DNA of 64,000 nt from Vigna angularis. Taxonomy: Eukaryota; Streptophyta; Magnoliopsida; Fabales; Fabaceae. The position numbers and the translations under genes were made by a program. A model generated the notes under the pieces. That model did not search any database and had not been told where the DNA came from. It saw only the letters and a list, made by a program, of their open reading frames with translations. The stretch spans positions 23,552,806 through 23,616,805 of the forward strand of contig NC_068978.1 in the NCBI RefSeq assembly GCF_016808095.1. The letters are read 5' to 3'. Positions 34,304 through 46,066 of the stretch are shown one piece after another. Position 1 is the stretch's first letter, and every line of letters starts with the position of its first letter.

Positions 34304-35650
34304 TTTTTTAAATTAAATTGTAAATTCGTTTTTAGAAGTTTTTGGAGAGATTTGACTTATTGGGCCGTTTTTGAATCATTTTTGGAGAAGCCCATTTGTA
34401 GAATTTGGCCTAGGGTTTTGTGCAAAAGGGGACAGACCCCAACTCGAGGATTCATTCTCTTCTTTTACGTTTTTAGAAGCTTGGACAAAGAGGAGAACAC
34501 TCTTCTCCATTTTTAGGTTTTTTGTTTTCTCTATTCTCATTGCTTATAAACTCTTTTTCATTGCAATTCCAGAGTTGAATTCATTTATGCACTTGAATTT
34601 GTTCTCCAATCTCTTTTCTTTTTTGATTTTCGTATTGTTGTTCTTGTTCCTCTTCCAATTTCGTTTTCCCATTTTGTTTTCCAGCATTTGATTTTGTTCT
34701 CGTTTTAGAGGTAGGGTTTTCTTTTTTGGGTTACATTTGGAATTAGAATCAATTGCGTTTTGTGGTTGTAATTCATTTTTGTAGGTTATGTTCTACATTC
34801 CAGTTCTGTTGCATTTCTTAATTATGAATTGAAATTTGTTTTGGTATTTCAATTTGTTCACAATGGTAGGTTAATCTGTTTTTGTTTGTTGCTGTTGAGA
34901 TTGAATTGATCCATGAGATTCTGAATGCTAAATTGTTATCTACTGCCTTGCCTTGCACCTTGTTCAATCTGTTTTATACTTGCAATTAGAACACACTTAA
35001 TGCTCTAATTGGTGTTTGATTTTCGCTTAGTTAACTAGGCTGTGTGTGCAGAATTGATTAGGACATGTGCAATGTGTGTGCTTAATTCACATTTTTGAAG
35101 ACCAGATTAACCTTCGCTTAGTTGGTTAATTCGTGTTGGATTAGAGGTGAAAGCAGCGTTTAATCATTATTAATCTAGGATTGGAACATTACAATCGTAA
35201 TAGTGACCAATCGTTTTTAATTAGTGTTGAATTTGTGTTTTAGTTGTTTAATTTTTTCATTCACAAACTACCCAACTATCACCCCCACCACGTGTTCGAC
35301 CTATTGCCTGAACCAAAGTTTAGTCCTTGAGAGACGACCTAGGAGTCACTTCCTAGTCTATACTGCACTTAATTGCATATTAATTTGATTCGAGTACGGC
35401 CTCGATCAAATTTGGCACTGTTGTCGGGGACCAAAGGTTCAGTCTTGGGTCTGTGTGTGTTTGTTTTGTGTTGAACTGTGGTGGCACACTAACGCTGAGC
35501 GACACTAGTTCAGGGGCGCTGAGCGGCACTGGTCCAGTAGTGTGAATAGTAGCTTCAATAGTGCCATCTTTTGTCAAATTAATTGACATTTTTTGTTTTG
35601 AAAGCTAGGGGTGTTATTTTTTGTTGAAATTTGGTGTGCTCACTTCTTTT

Positions 35651-36124
35651 ACTCCATATTTTCTTAGAAAAATCCCAGAAGCACTTGTAGTAGTCTAAAT
35701 TCTGTTTTGCAAAAAACAGGTGAGCCCAAACTTTGTGACAACATAACTTTTGCTCACGATGTCGGAATAGGACAAATTATATGAGCTTTTTGGGTAGAAA
35801 AAAAAGGTCGTTTTCTATTTCTTTTTTATTTTTGAAGTTTTATTTTTTCTGTTTTTCATACTTTCATATATTGGTTGAAATAGCTATACTCCATATTTTC
35901 TTAGAAAAATCCCAGAAGCACTTGTAGTAGTCTAAATTTTGTTTTGTGAAAAATGGGTGAGCCCAAACTTTGCGACAACGTAACTTTTTCTCACGATGTC
36001 GGAATAGGACAAATTATATGAGCTTTTTGGGTAGAAAAAGAGGTCGTTTTCTATTTCTTTTTTATTTTTGAAGTTTTATTTTTGTTGTTTTTCATACTTT
36101 CCTATATTGGTTGACATAGCTATA
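35651..36124 (+). repeat. 237-bp tandem duplication in the gypsy leader
   Basis: The segment starting ACTCCATATTTTCTTAG and containing GCTCACGATGTCGGAATAG near 35752 recurs at 35888 onward with about ten substitutions. A third copy starts (CTATACTTTGCATTTTC) but diverges at once. Confidence 0.85.
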
Positions 36125-36280
36125 CTTTGCATTTTCCTTTGAATTTTGTGCTATCTTTTCATGATTTTTTGGTGTTTGTCACAAATTTTCAGCCCATTCT
36201 AATAAGGTTTGCATATACTTGTTGTTTACCCCCCTATGTTTCACTATGTTGACTTTTGCTTATAGGAGTTGACTTAGTCC

Positions 36281-38397
36281 ATGACTAGGGGCAATCCTGG
36301 GCCATTACCACCCTTTGATCCTGAAATTGATAGGACTTTTCATAGGTTAGCTAGGCATTCTAGGAACTTGTCTTTAGAGTCAGTACAACCATTCGCGTCC
36401 ATACCATTAGAGTCTTAGCATTCTACTTATGCATCCACTATTCCATATTTTGTGCATTCTACATCTGCTGCATCTGCTACATTTGGAAATAATTCTGATT
36501 CTGATTCTATTTTGCATCATATAGTGAGAACAATATGACACAACCTCCAACTCACGAGAGGACTATTAGGGAGATGGTTGCACCTGATTTTACATAGGAA
36601 AGCTTGTGCATCTAATATCCTGATGAGGACGTGCCATATGTTCTCAAAACTAGACTGATCTATTTGTTGCCCAAGTTTCATGGTCTTGTAGGTGAATTTC
36701 CACATAAACATCTGAAGGAGTTTCATATTGTTTGTTCAACGATGAAGCCTTATAATGTTCTTGAAGATCACATCTTCTTGAAGGTGTTCCCGCATTCTTT
36801 AGAGGGCATGGCAAAGGATTGGTTGCACTACCTTGCACCTAGGTCCATCACCAACTGGGATGATCTTCAAAGGTTGTTTTTGGAAAAAAATTTCCTAGCA
36901 TTCAGGACCACAACCATAAGAAAGGATATTTCTGGGATTACGCAGCTCAATGAAGAGATCTTGTACGAGTACTAGGAGAGGTTTAACAAGCTTTGTGCCA
37001 GCTGCCCACACCATCAGATATCCAAGCAACTCCTTCTCTAGTATTTTTATGAAGGTTTGAACAACATGGAGAGGAGTATGATTGATGCTGCCAGTGGTGG
37101 AGCGCTTGGTGATATGACGCCTGCTAAAGCCAAGCATTTAGTTGAGAAGATGACTTCCAACTCTTAACAGTTTAGTGCAAGAAATGATCATCATCTGCAG
37201 ATAAGAAATTGGAGAGCAAACTTGATGCTCTTGTGAGTTTTGTGACACAACTGGCTAATAATTAGAGACCAGCACCTGCATCTGCATATGTTGCACGACT
37301 ATGTGGTATATGTCTTTCTAGTGATCACTATACAGAAGTTTGTCCTTCTTTGCAGCAACCACATGGCCTAGATGCTCCTCAAGTTTATGCTGCAAACATC
37401 TACAATAGACAGCCACAATAACAAAGTCCAATGCTCCACAGCATCAGCAACAACAACAATAGCCACCACCATTCCAGAATGTTGCAGGTCTAAGTAGACC
37501 CTATGTGCCTTCACCTATCTAGCAATACTAGAGGCAACAACAACAACAAGATATATCTGCCCAACCAGCTCCTCAACCTTCCACTTCTTTTGAGCCTACA
37601 TTGGAGGAGCTAGTGAGGTAGATGACTATTCAGAATATGTAGTTTCAGTAAGAAACAAGAGCTTACATCCAGAGTTTGACTAATCAAATGGGTCAGATGG
37701 CTACATAGCTGAATCAGGCACAATCTCAGAATTTTGATAAGTTACCTTCCAAGACTATGCAAAATCCAAGGAATGTTAGTGCCATCACCCTGAGATTTGG
37801 GAAGCAGATTTTTATACCTACTGTGCCACCTCCTGCACCTACACTTGCACCTCAGCCTGATATTGCTACATTCTAGAGAAAAGAGGACCAGGCAGGTCCA
37901 AGCAGGACAATTGAGGCATGTTTTCCTTCTTCTTCCTCTTTAGGTGGATCTTCTTCTTCTTCCACCAGCACAATTACATCTTCTGAGTTGCCACAACAAC
38001 CAATCCCTCTTCCATTCCCTTCCAAGATGATTCCTAGCAAAAAGATGAAAGAGGTGGATAAAGAAATCTTAGAGACATTCAAGAAAGTAGAGGTGAACAT
38101 ACCTTTAATTGATGCCATCAAGCAAATCCCAAACTATGCCAAATTCCTAAATAAGTTGTGTACCCATAAAAGGAAGATGAAAGGTAATGAAAGAATCATC
38201 ATGGGCAGGAATGTATCTGCACTCATTGGTAAGTCGGTCCCGCATATTCCTGAAAATGTGCAAAGACCCAAATACATTTTGCATTCCCTGTGTTATTGGG
38301 AATTGTAAATTTGAAAATTTCATGCTAGATCTAGGTGCCTCTATTAATGTGATGCCTCTTTCAATCTATAAATATCTGTCTCTTGGTCCTCTACAAC
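36281..38397 (+). pseudogene. Athila-like gag and aspartic protease, riddled with C-to-T stops
   Basis: ATG at 36281 (MTRGNPGPLPPFDPEIDRTF). The gag core spans about 36590-37160 (PDEDVPYVLKTRLIYLLPKF, KHLKEFHIVCSTMKPYNVLE, HSLEGMAKDWLHYLAPRSIT). A CCHC-like knuckle follows (CGICLSSDHYTEVC), then a Gln-rich linker. The protease region (FLNKLCTHKRKMKGNERIIM) ends in MLDLGASINVMPLSIY at about 38310-38370. At least a dozen stops interrupt it. Those I could compare with the expected family residue are Gln (CAA/CAG) or Trp (TGG) codons turned into TAA/TAG. A frame change lies near 38270. Confidence 0.8.
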
Positions 38398-39538
38398 TGA
38401 TAAGTGCAAAAAAGTAGTAAATTTTCATATAGAATTTTGGCACTTCTGTGTTGAATTGGGTACATTTGTATCAATTTTCCCCAATCTAAGAAAGATGAAG
38501 TGTCATCACATGTTTATGAGTTGTTGATTAAAAGCAAATCATTTGATCCCTATTTTGTATATATTTCAGGTAAATTAAGAGAGAAAAGTAAATCCTGCAA
38601 CATTTCGCCCAAGCTAGAATGATCTCGCTTAAGCTAGACTCATCCAGGAAGCCATTACTTTAAAAGTCATTTTCGCTTACGCGAGAATAATTTAGCTTAA
38701 GCGAGAATTTGGGCCGTATATATACTCATGAGTTAGAAAGAAGGAAGACGGAGAGCGTGGAGAAAAGAAGACACAGAGCTACCCAAAGAGTTTTTCTTCC
38801 ACTTTAGTTGTAGGATCTTCTTCTTCATCTCTTAGAATGTCAACGACCACCATGAGTGGCTGATCTTTTCTCTTGGGATTGAATGTAATCGATTCGAACT
38901 CGGATGTAATCTGGTGATATTTATATATAGCATTTCTGTTTTATTCAATATTGGTATTTTTGTTTTGCTCTTAGTGCTTGATTCTATTTGATCAATAGTT
39001 TCATGAATGTGGGTTTTAGTTTTGACTGGAAAGTATTTCTAAAATCTCATATGAACAAGAATACTTGATATCCTGCGATGCTAGGGATAAATTTCAGTTT
39101 ATCAATTGCTTATAACACTTGAATATAATGCTGGACAGTTTGTTGGATATGTGAGGAATCAATATTCAAGGAACTGATCTTATGAATTTTATACGCGAGG
39201 AATCGATATAAATGAATTTTGTGTGTTGCATCAATATTGGTAATTTTAGTTGCTATATGTTTATATTCATTCAGATTGCAGACGAGTGAGATAGATGAAT
39301 TCAATCCCAACTTCTCATATTAAACTTTCTTTAACTTATCTGCTGTTAATATTTTACTTTTACGCAATGTAGTATAAATTATCAAAATCCATAATGAATC
39401 AGTTTGAATACCCTTGTATATATGTTGTTTGAGATAAATTTATCTATTTAATTGAATTTTCCTCGTGGGATCGACACTCTTACTTAAAAATCATTATACT
39501 ACAGTTGACTATTGGTACGCTTGCCAAAAGATTCAACA
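38398..39538 (+). repeat. 5' LTR of gag-protease element copy 1
   Basis: 1141 bp, TG...CA. It contains palindromic CGCTTAAGCGAGA-type words at 38600-38710 (TCGCTTAAGC, TCGCTTACGCGAGA, GCTTAAGCGAGAA) and TATATATACTC as a possible TATA region at 38718. Confidence 0.8.
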
Positions 39539-39842
39539 AGTATTTTTGGCGTCGTTGCCGGGGAACGATTTTCTTTTGAATTTTTAAAAGTTATCTCTTC
39601 CAGCTTTGTGAATATTTTTTTTTCTTAATTAGATAGTTTATTTTATTTTCTCTTTGTACTAATCCTTGCTTGAGCTATTTTGATTTATGTTCTTAAGAGG
39701 TCAGGTTTCTAAAGATCAATTAACATTCAACCTAGAGATAGAAAAAACAGTTGGAAGAAATAGAGGCAAAAACAAGAAGAAGTAAGGAAAAACAAAGGAA
39801 AAATCTTTCAATACTTTCATCACACATCAAGAAACAGAAAAT

Positions 39843-42321
39843 ATGGCAGAAGAAGGACCAACCCCACCTAGAAGAACATTGGGAGACTATGCTATGCAAC
39901 AAGGGCCAAGATATTTTTCTAGCATAGTAATACCGCCCACCACCAAAACATTGGAGATGAAGCCAACTTTCCTTAGCCTAATCAGTTCTCATCAATTCAC
40001 TGGAATGGATAATGAAGATCCATACATTCATCTTTCTACATTCTATGAACTGATAGGAACTATGGGATTTGAAGAAGGAGATCTTGACCATGTATATATG
40101 CGTTTGTTTCCTTTTTCTTTGACAGGTAGAGCAAAGGAATGGCTCAAATCACATCCAAACCAGAGTCTGAACAAGTAGAGTGATGTAGAAGATAAATTCT
40201 TGAATAGATTCTTTCCACCATCTCGTTACATTAAGGCAAAAGCTGAGATTTCCACTTTTAGGCAAGGACCAGATGAGCCATTCTTTGAAGCTTGGGAACA
40301 GTTTAATTCTTTATTGAGGAGATGCCCAAATCATGGCTTTGAAGATATTATTCAATTAAATATTTTCTGCAACGGTCTGAGGCAAGACACCAAAATGATA
40401 TTAGATGCATCAGCTGGAGGAACAATGATGTCTGTAGATGCAGAGCAAGCAACAAGAATCATTGAGGCACTAGCATCTACAGACCATCAAGCTCATCATA
40501 ATAGACAAACAATTCAACGAAAAGGAATGCTTGATCTCAATACTACAAATGCAATTTTAGCTCAGAATAAAATTCTGACTCAGCAGATGGAAGCATTAAC
40601 CAAACAGATGGCTAACTTACCTGAGTAGTTAAAAGCAGTACAATCTTATCCTAGTCAACAACCATGAAGATGTAACTTTTGTGGAGGTGACCATCCCAAT
40701 GATCATTGTTCATATCAAAGTAGCCCACAAGAAGGAGAAGTTCAATATGTGAGTAATCAAGGAAGAACAGGGAATTTCTCTAACAACAATAACTTTTCAC
40801 AAGGGTGGAGAAACAATCAAAGTCAAAATTTTGGATGGAAACAAGATGCTGGTCCTTCAAATAGACAACCTCCTTATCAGCATCAACAACAAAATCCTTT
40901 GTGTATGAAAGAACAACCAAATTAGAGGATACTCTAGAAAAATTCATGCAAGCTTCTATGACCAATCAGAAATAAATAGAAGCTTCAATCAGGAATCTTG
41001 AAACATATGTTGGACAATTGGCTAAACAACTATCAGATCAACAGACAGGTCATTTTTCAGCCAACACCATAACTAATCCCAAGGAGCATTGCAATTCAAT
41101 TACTACCATGAGTGGTAAAATTGTGGGAAGAGGGATTGAAGACAATCTAGTTGTGGAGGAGGAAGGTTTGGAGAAAATAGAAAATGAGAAAGAGAAAATT
41201 GAGTGTGAGGGAGAGAAAGAGAAAAATAAAAGTGAGTATGTGAATAAAGGAGAAGAAATAAAAGTCAAGAAAAAGAGAAAAAGCAAAAAGAGAAGGAAAT
41301 TGTGAAACATCTTCCTTATCCGAAAATCCCTTCAAATAAAGATAAGGAGAGACAATTGGCTCGATTCAAGCAAATATTCAACTAGCTAGAGATCACCATA
41401 ACCTTGACCAAAGCACTACAACAAATTCCCGCCTATTCGAAGTACATGAAGCAAATCCTCAGCAAGAAAAAGAAGTATTTAGATGAGGAAATAATTGAAG
41501 TGCAGGGAAATTGCAGTGCCATCTTGTAAAAGACTCTTCCTCCAAAATTCAAAGATCCGGGGAGTTTCACCATTCCTTGTACCATTGGAAACCATGATAT
41601 AGGGAAGGCTCTTACTGATTTAGGGGCTAGCATTAATCTGATGCCCCTATCTATGCTTAAAAAGATTGGTGGTCTTGAAGCCAAGCCAACAAGGATGATG
41701 CTTCAGTTGGCAGATAGGTCCATCAAATATCCTTATGGCGTGGTAGAAGATGTGGTGATAAAAATTGATAAGCTCCAATTCCCAGTGGACTTTGTAGTAA
41801 TGAAGATGGAGGAAGATGCAGAGATACCATTCATCTTAGGAAGACCTTTCATGAAGACAACTAAGGTTGTCATTCATATGGAAGAGGGAATACTGAAATT
41901 AAAAGACCAAGATAGAGAGGTAACTTTCAATGTCTTCAAAGATATGCAACAAGGTCAAGAGGAACAGACTAGTCTTGAAGCAACTGATGAAGTTCTATCA
42001 GTTACTAGTCTACCAAGGCAAGTTTCCAAGTTGACCAAAAAGAGCCTTAATTGTTTCTCTCCCAAAGTGAAGGAAGAGGATGGGGATAAGGAAGAGAAAC
42101 TAGTTCACCAACACCTTGTTTTGAAAAGTGATGAACCCAAACCTGGAAAACCAGTGATTATTAAGAACAGGTTATGGGTTATCAAGGCAATAAAGGCAAA
42201 TAGAGTACTTGAAATTGAGGCTCCCTATTCAAGAAGAGTCAAGTTGGTGCCGGGAAAGCTACTGAGAAGATGTTGGTGCCATGAAAGGAAGAAGCACATC
42301 AACATCGTGAATCAAACTTAA
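39843..42321 (+). pseudogene. gag and retropepsin of gag-protease element copy 1
   Basis: ATG at 39843 (MAEEGPTPPRRTLGDYAMQQ). Retrotransposon gag domain (MKPTFLSLISSHQFTGMDNE, KFLNRFFPPSRYIKAKAEIS, LDASAGGTMMSVDAEQATRI). CX2C-type knuckle near 40676 (CNFCGGDHPNDHC). Lys/Glu-rich linker (41100-41300), then the retropepsin (FTIPCTIGNHDIGKALTDLG then ASINLMPLSM; PYGVVEDVVIKID; PFILGRPFMKTTKVVI) and a short basic C-terminus (RLWVIKAIKANRVLEIEAPY). Stops at 40176, 40626, 40664, 40972 and 41527 break it; most read as Gln, Trp or Arg codons changed by C-to-T or G-to-A. The 41641-42321 portion is still open. Confidence 0.8.
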
Positions 42322-43090
42322 TTGCCCCATCTGTCAGCCTCGTGACATTAAACAAGCGCTTCCTGGGAGGCAACCCAGTGTTTAATTATGTTTTCTCATT
42401 CTAATTTTATCTTGTGTGTTAATTATGTTTATGTATATGTTATGTGTTTGCATGCAAAAGGGTAAGTTTTAACATTTAAATGTCTCGTTAAGGAAAACCA
42501 TGCATGTTTAAGTGTTTTTAACCAAAATGTATGTGTCATGCATGGTAATAAGTTTTGGTGCAAAAATTGAGTTCATTGAATGTTAAAAGTTACCTTGTTT
42601 TGGCCAAATTGTGAAATTTGAGTTTGAGTATTTGATTCTGCAATTGATGATGTGAAACTTTTGGGAATGATAGATAACTGGTTGAGGAATAGATTGATAT
42701 GTGTCTCTGGATTAATTAGACTGAATTCATCATGAATTGGGTAAGTAAAAGTTGAAATTTTTCAAAAGTGGCAAAAACTGCATTATTTTCGCCTAAGCTA
42801 AACTTTCTCGCCTGGGCTAGATATGCAGAAAACTGAAAACGAGTTTTGCTGATATTTGTGCTTAAGCGAAAAAGTACTCGCCTCGGCAAAAATTGAATTT
42901 CAAATTCTAGTGCCCACTGGAACATTTTCGCTTGAGCTAAAATTGAGCTACCTGGGCGAGATTTAAGCTAAAATTTGGGGTGCCCATGGGTAGGGAGGCT
43001 AGAGTGAAGGAAATCTAAGAGAGGAGGCTTGGGCGAACCCTAGGGCGTAAAAAGAAGGAAGTGGGCCAAAATCCCGCTTGAGCCCCAAAC
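42322..43090 (+). other. 3' non-coding region of copy 1
   Basis: Contains the conserved AAGCGCTTCCTGGGAGGCAA motif, then AT-rich sequence, then clustered words of the type TCGCCTAAGCTAAA, CTCGCCTGGGCTAG and TGCTTAAGCGAAA (42785-42960). Ends at the junction with copy 2 near 43090. Confidence 0.6.
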
Positions 43091-43544
43091 TTAAATCCAA
43101 CTCTACACTCGCGCCGCCCGGGCGCTCCTTAAGGGACGCTCAAGCGGCGAGCGACACTTTCCTACCTTAGTTTTTTTGGCTTGTTTTGGGCACTCCTGGC
43201 CCTGGGTTAACAGATTCCACTTAGAATTTTCCAGTTTCTTTTCCCTAGCTCACAAAACAACACTCAAACCAAACAATTAATCTCTCTCCATCCCTCAAAC
43301 ATTCAATTATTATAGATTAAGCACACTGGAATCAATAAAACACAACATAAACAGAAACAAATTCAAATGAAAAAAATCCAAAATAAAAAAAATTAAACAA
43401 AATAAAAGTTTGTAAAACACTAGGTTGCCTCCCAGCAAGCGCTTCTTTAACGTCACTAGCTTGACCCAATAAGTTCATGTCACATCTTTTATTTTGGTGT
43501 CATCTTGTCTTTCTCCACACCAACAAATTTCAGTAACTTCCTGT

Positions 43545-44830
43545 TCACCTTTTGATTCTCCTGGAAATTGGAGATTCAATCTCGATCAGTCCATCAATTT
43601 TGAGTTCTTTCACAACCCATAGCTTTTTGTTGAATCTCACTAGAATGCCTGGTCTAAATTCTTCATATTTCTCCAGGGAGTCTTGATAAACACTTTTTCC
43701 TTTGCTATCTTTTTCTTCTTCTTTGACCTGTGACAGAATACACTTTTTACCTTTCTTACCTGGCTTTGCAGCTTGAGTCCTAACCTCTGGTGCATCTCCA
43801 CATGGAGCTTTGAGACTAGTCTTCTTCACTTGGATTTGTTGCTCAGCATTGAAGACATTGAAAATCACCTCATCCTCTTGGTCTTTGAGTGCTATAGTTC
43901 CAAGTCTTTCTCCATCTCCATCACTACAAAGTCTACTAGGAATCTGAGATTGTTAGTTTGTACCATCACATCTTCGACCACACCATAAGGATTTTTGGTG
44001 GATCCATCCGCCATAAACAGAGTCAACTTTGCAGGTTCGACTTCAAGACCAGCAATCTTTTCAATAAGAGATAAGGGCATCAGATTGATACTCGACCCTA
44101 AATCAATTAGAGCTTTCCCTATTTTATGGCTCCTGATAGTGCAAGGAATGGTGAAACTTCCTAGATCTTTACCCTTTGGAGGAAGTGCCTTTTGTAAGAT
44201 CACACTCCACTCTCCCTGTACCTCAATTGTTTCCTCCTCTAGATATTTCTTTCTTTTGAGGAGTTTCTTCAAAAACTTAGCATATTCAAGAATTTGTTGC
44301 AATGCTTCAATCACAGGAATTTTTATTCCCAATTTTCTGAAAATTTCTTCAAAGCACCCTAATTGCATGTCTTTTTCTTTTATGGAACATTCCTCAGGGT
44401 GATGAAGATTTTTCTCATTTTTTTCTTTTTTTCTCTCACTCTCTTCTTTTTCTTTTCTCTCTTCTCACTCTTTTCCAAATTTTCTCTCTTCTTTTTCTTC
44501 TCTCTCTTTTAACTCAACTTTTTCTTTTCTCTCTTCATTATTAGCCCCAAAATTATTGATAGGTATCTCTTCCAACTTCTTGGCTATTTGACCAACCTGC
44601 ATCTCTAGATTCCTTATAGCAGCTTCAGTGCTTTTTTGGGTGGAAAGAGTTGCCTGCATGAACTGTTGGAGAGTCTCCTCAACCTTTGTAGTTCTGTCAG
44701 CTAGAGAGGGTTGTCGTTGCCACTGTTGTTGCTACTGTGGTGGTTTATTGTATTGTCCATCAGTTTGCCCAAATTGACTTTGTCCCATGCTAGGATGAGA
44801 TTTCCACCCTTGATTGTAATTATTTGGACG
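43545..44830 (-). pseudogene. retropepsin region of gag-protease element copy 2
   Basis: Minus strand, after gag. A Lys/Glu-rich charged linker (44465-44659, AAIRNLEMQVGQIAKKLEEI) precedes the protease segment 43892-44368: FEEIFRKLGIKIPVIEALQQ, then IGKALIDLGSSINLMPLSLI with the D-L-G active-site motif, and PYGVVEDVMVQTNNLRFLVD. A frame break leads to the tail in 43545-43868 (RPGILVRFNKKLWVVKELKI, ESPISRRIKR). Retropepsin would cleave gag. Stops at 44465 and 43892 make this copy discontinuous. Confidence 0.7.
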
Positions 44831-44845
44831 AAACTGGTTGCCCGT

Positions 44846-45886
44846 CTAGTTAACTTCTTCATTGCGATTCTCGGGCACAACACATTGACAATTTATATGA
44901 TCACCACCACATAGTTCACAAAGTTGATGTTGAACTTGTAAGACATTCTGGCACTCCTTTGGTGGCTGAGAAAGCTTCTTTGTCAAGACTTCTAGTTGTT
45001 GAGTTATAATCTTATTTTGAGCAAGCAAGGCATCATAAGACTGTAACTGTAGAACTCCCTTAGATTGTGATGGAGCTCCTCTTTCACTGTTCATTTCATT
45101 GTCATTGGTAGCCATGTTGTCAATTAATTCATAGGCTTCCTCTGGAGTCTTGCATTTGATATTACCTCCAGCTGAGGCATCCAGCATCAATTTGGTTTGT
45201 GAATCGAGACCTCCAAGGAAAAGAATGACTATTGTTGCTTCATCAAAACCATGAGTAGGTGTTTTTCTCAGCAAGCTCTTACATCTATCCCATGCTTGCC
45301 CCAATGTCTCCTTCATGCCTTGCCTAAAAGAAGAGATTTCCTGCTTCCCTTTGTTGATCTTTGACTGTGGCAAGTATTTATTTAAGAATTGTGCAACCAC
45401 GTCTTCCCACTCAGTCAAGCTATTTTCAGGAAAAGAGTTCAACCAGAGTTTAGCATTGCCTCCAAATGAGAAAGGAAGCAAGCTCGGTTTAATAGCATCA
45501 TCTGGAACTCCATTCAGCCTCACAGTATTACAGATCTCATTAAAGTTTGTCAGATGCTCATATGGACTTTCATTTGACATTCCATTGAATTGGTTGCTCT
45601 TCACTAGATGGATTGAGGCAGGCTTCATCTCCATACTTGCGGCATTGACCCTCGGCCTTGCAATGCTGTTAAAATGATAAGGGGCAACAACTGTTGCATA
45701 ATATGCCAAAGTACGTCTACCACCATTGTTGTCCATGCTTTCCTGATCAGATTGTAAGGCATGTGAAATTCTCTCTAGAGAAGGTTCTCTAGATAATCTA
45801 CTTCTTCTTGGCCTTCTATTAGTCTCAAGTCCTTCAAGGAGAGGCTCAGAACTTTTGTTGCTCCTAGTCCTGATTGTATCCTGCAT
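44846..45886 (-). CDS. gag of gag-protease element copy 2
   Basis: An open frame of 346 residues from ATG 45886 (MQDTIRTRSNKSSEPLLEGL). The retrotransposon gag domain covers about residues 85-250: MEMKPASIHLVKSNQFNGMS, LPFSFGGNAKLWLNSFPENS, FLNKYLPQSKINKGKQEISS and LMLDASAGGNIKCKTPEEAY are clear. A zinc knuckle (CELCGGDHINCQC) lies near the end. The TAG stop after EEVN is probably a mutated Gln codon, since gag-like sequence (TGNQFRPNNYNQGWK) continues in the same frame. Gag would form particles; lacking its own polymerase, the element would need help from an autonomous gypsy relative. Confidence 0.8.
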   Translation of the reverse strand: MQDTIRTRSNKSSEPLLEGLETNRRPRRSRLSREPSLERISHALQSDQESMDNNGGRRTLAYYATVVAPYHFNSIARPRVNAASMEMKPASIHLVKSNQFNGMSNESPYEHLTNFNEICNTVRLNGVPDDAIKPSLLPFSFGGNAKLWLNSFPENSLTEWEDVVAQFLNKYLPQSKINKGKQEISSFRQGMKETLGQAWDRCKSLLRKTPTHGFDEATIVILFLGGLDSQTKLMLDASAGGNIKCKTPEEAYELIDNMATNDNEMNSERGAPSQSKGVLQLQSYDALLAQNKIITQQLEVLTKKLSQPPKECQNVLQVQHQLCELCGGDHINCQCVVPENRNEEVN

Positions 45887-46041
45887 AAATTAGACACAAA
45901 ACCCTAGAAAACTTCGTTAGCATAAAAACAAAAATAAAGGACACTAGACACAAATTAAAATTACGACAAAATTTAAAAAAAAAATAAAAACAAAGTCAAA
46001 TTTAATCAAGAATCACACAAATAGAATAGTTTAAACCGTGA

Positions 46042-46060
46042 GTCCCCGGCAACGGCGCCA
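46042..46060 (-). other. primer-binding site (tRNA-Asp type)
   Basis: Reads TTGGCGCCGTTGCCGGGGA on the minus strand, the canonical Athila-type primer site. It lies a few bases inside the LTR end at 46067. Confidence 0.85.
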
Positions 46061-46066
46061 AAAACT

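Larger units (their letters stand above)
27513..35408 (+). mobile_element. Athila-like gypsy LTR interrupted by a MULE
   Basis: LTR sequence begins TGATGAATCAATATTTTC and ends CTCGATCA just before the primer site at 35412. Its first 270 bp lie left of the MULE and the remainder (34304-35408) right of it. The distal part (GAGAGACGACCTAGGAGTCA, then TTCCTAGTCTATACTGCAC) is shared with the LTRs ending at 48793 and 53988. Net LTR length without the MULE is about 1.4 kb. The start is inferred from alignment with the solo LTR at 50648. Confidence 0.75.
35409..38397 (+). mobile_element. Athila-like gypsy internal region, truncated
   Basis: Begins with a primer site at 35412-35430 (TTGGCACTGTTGTCGGGGA, a decayed form of the tRNA-Asp-type TGGCGCCGTTGCCGGGGA). 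A non-coding leader with a 237-bp tandem duplication (35651-36124) follows, then gag and protease sequences. The element is cut at 38397 by the LTR of the next one. RT and integrase are absent from this stretch. Confidence 0.8.
38398..43090 (+). mobile_element. gag-protease-only gypsy element (TR-GAG type), copy 1
   Basis: The LTR 38398-39538 (TGATAAGTGC ... TTCAACA) is followed by a tRNA-Asp-type primer site (TTGGCGTCGTTGCCGGGGA, near 39546). Gag and protease come next, and then a C-terminal tail reaching the stop at 42321, with no reverse transcriptase, RNase H or integrase between. Downstream is the AAGCGCTTCCTGGGAGGCAA motif (about 42353) and a 3' non-coding region. The 3' LTR is missing; the sequence passes into copy 2, in opposite orientation, near 43090. 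Confidence 0.75.
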
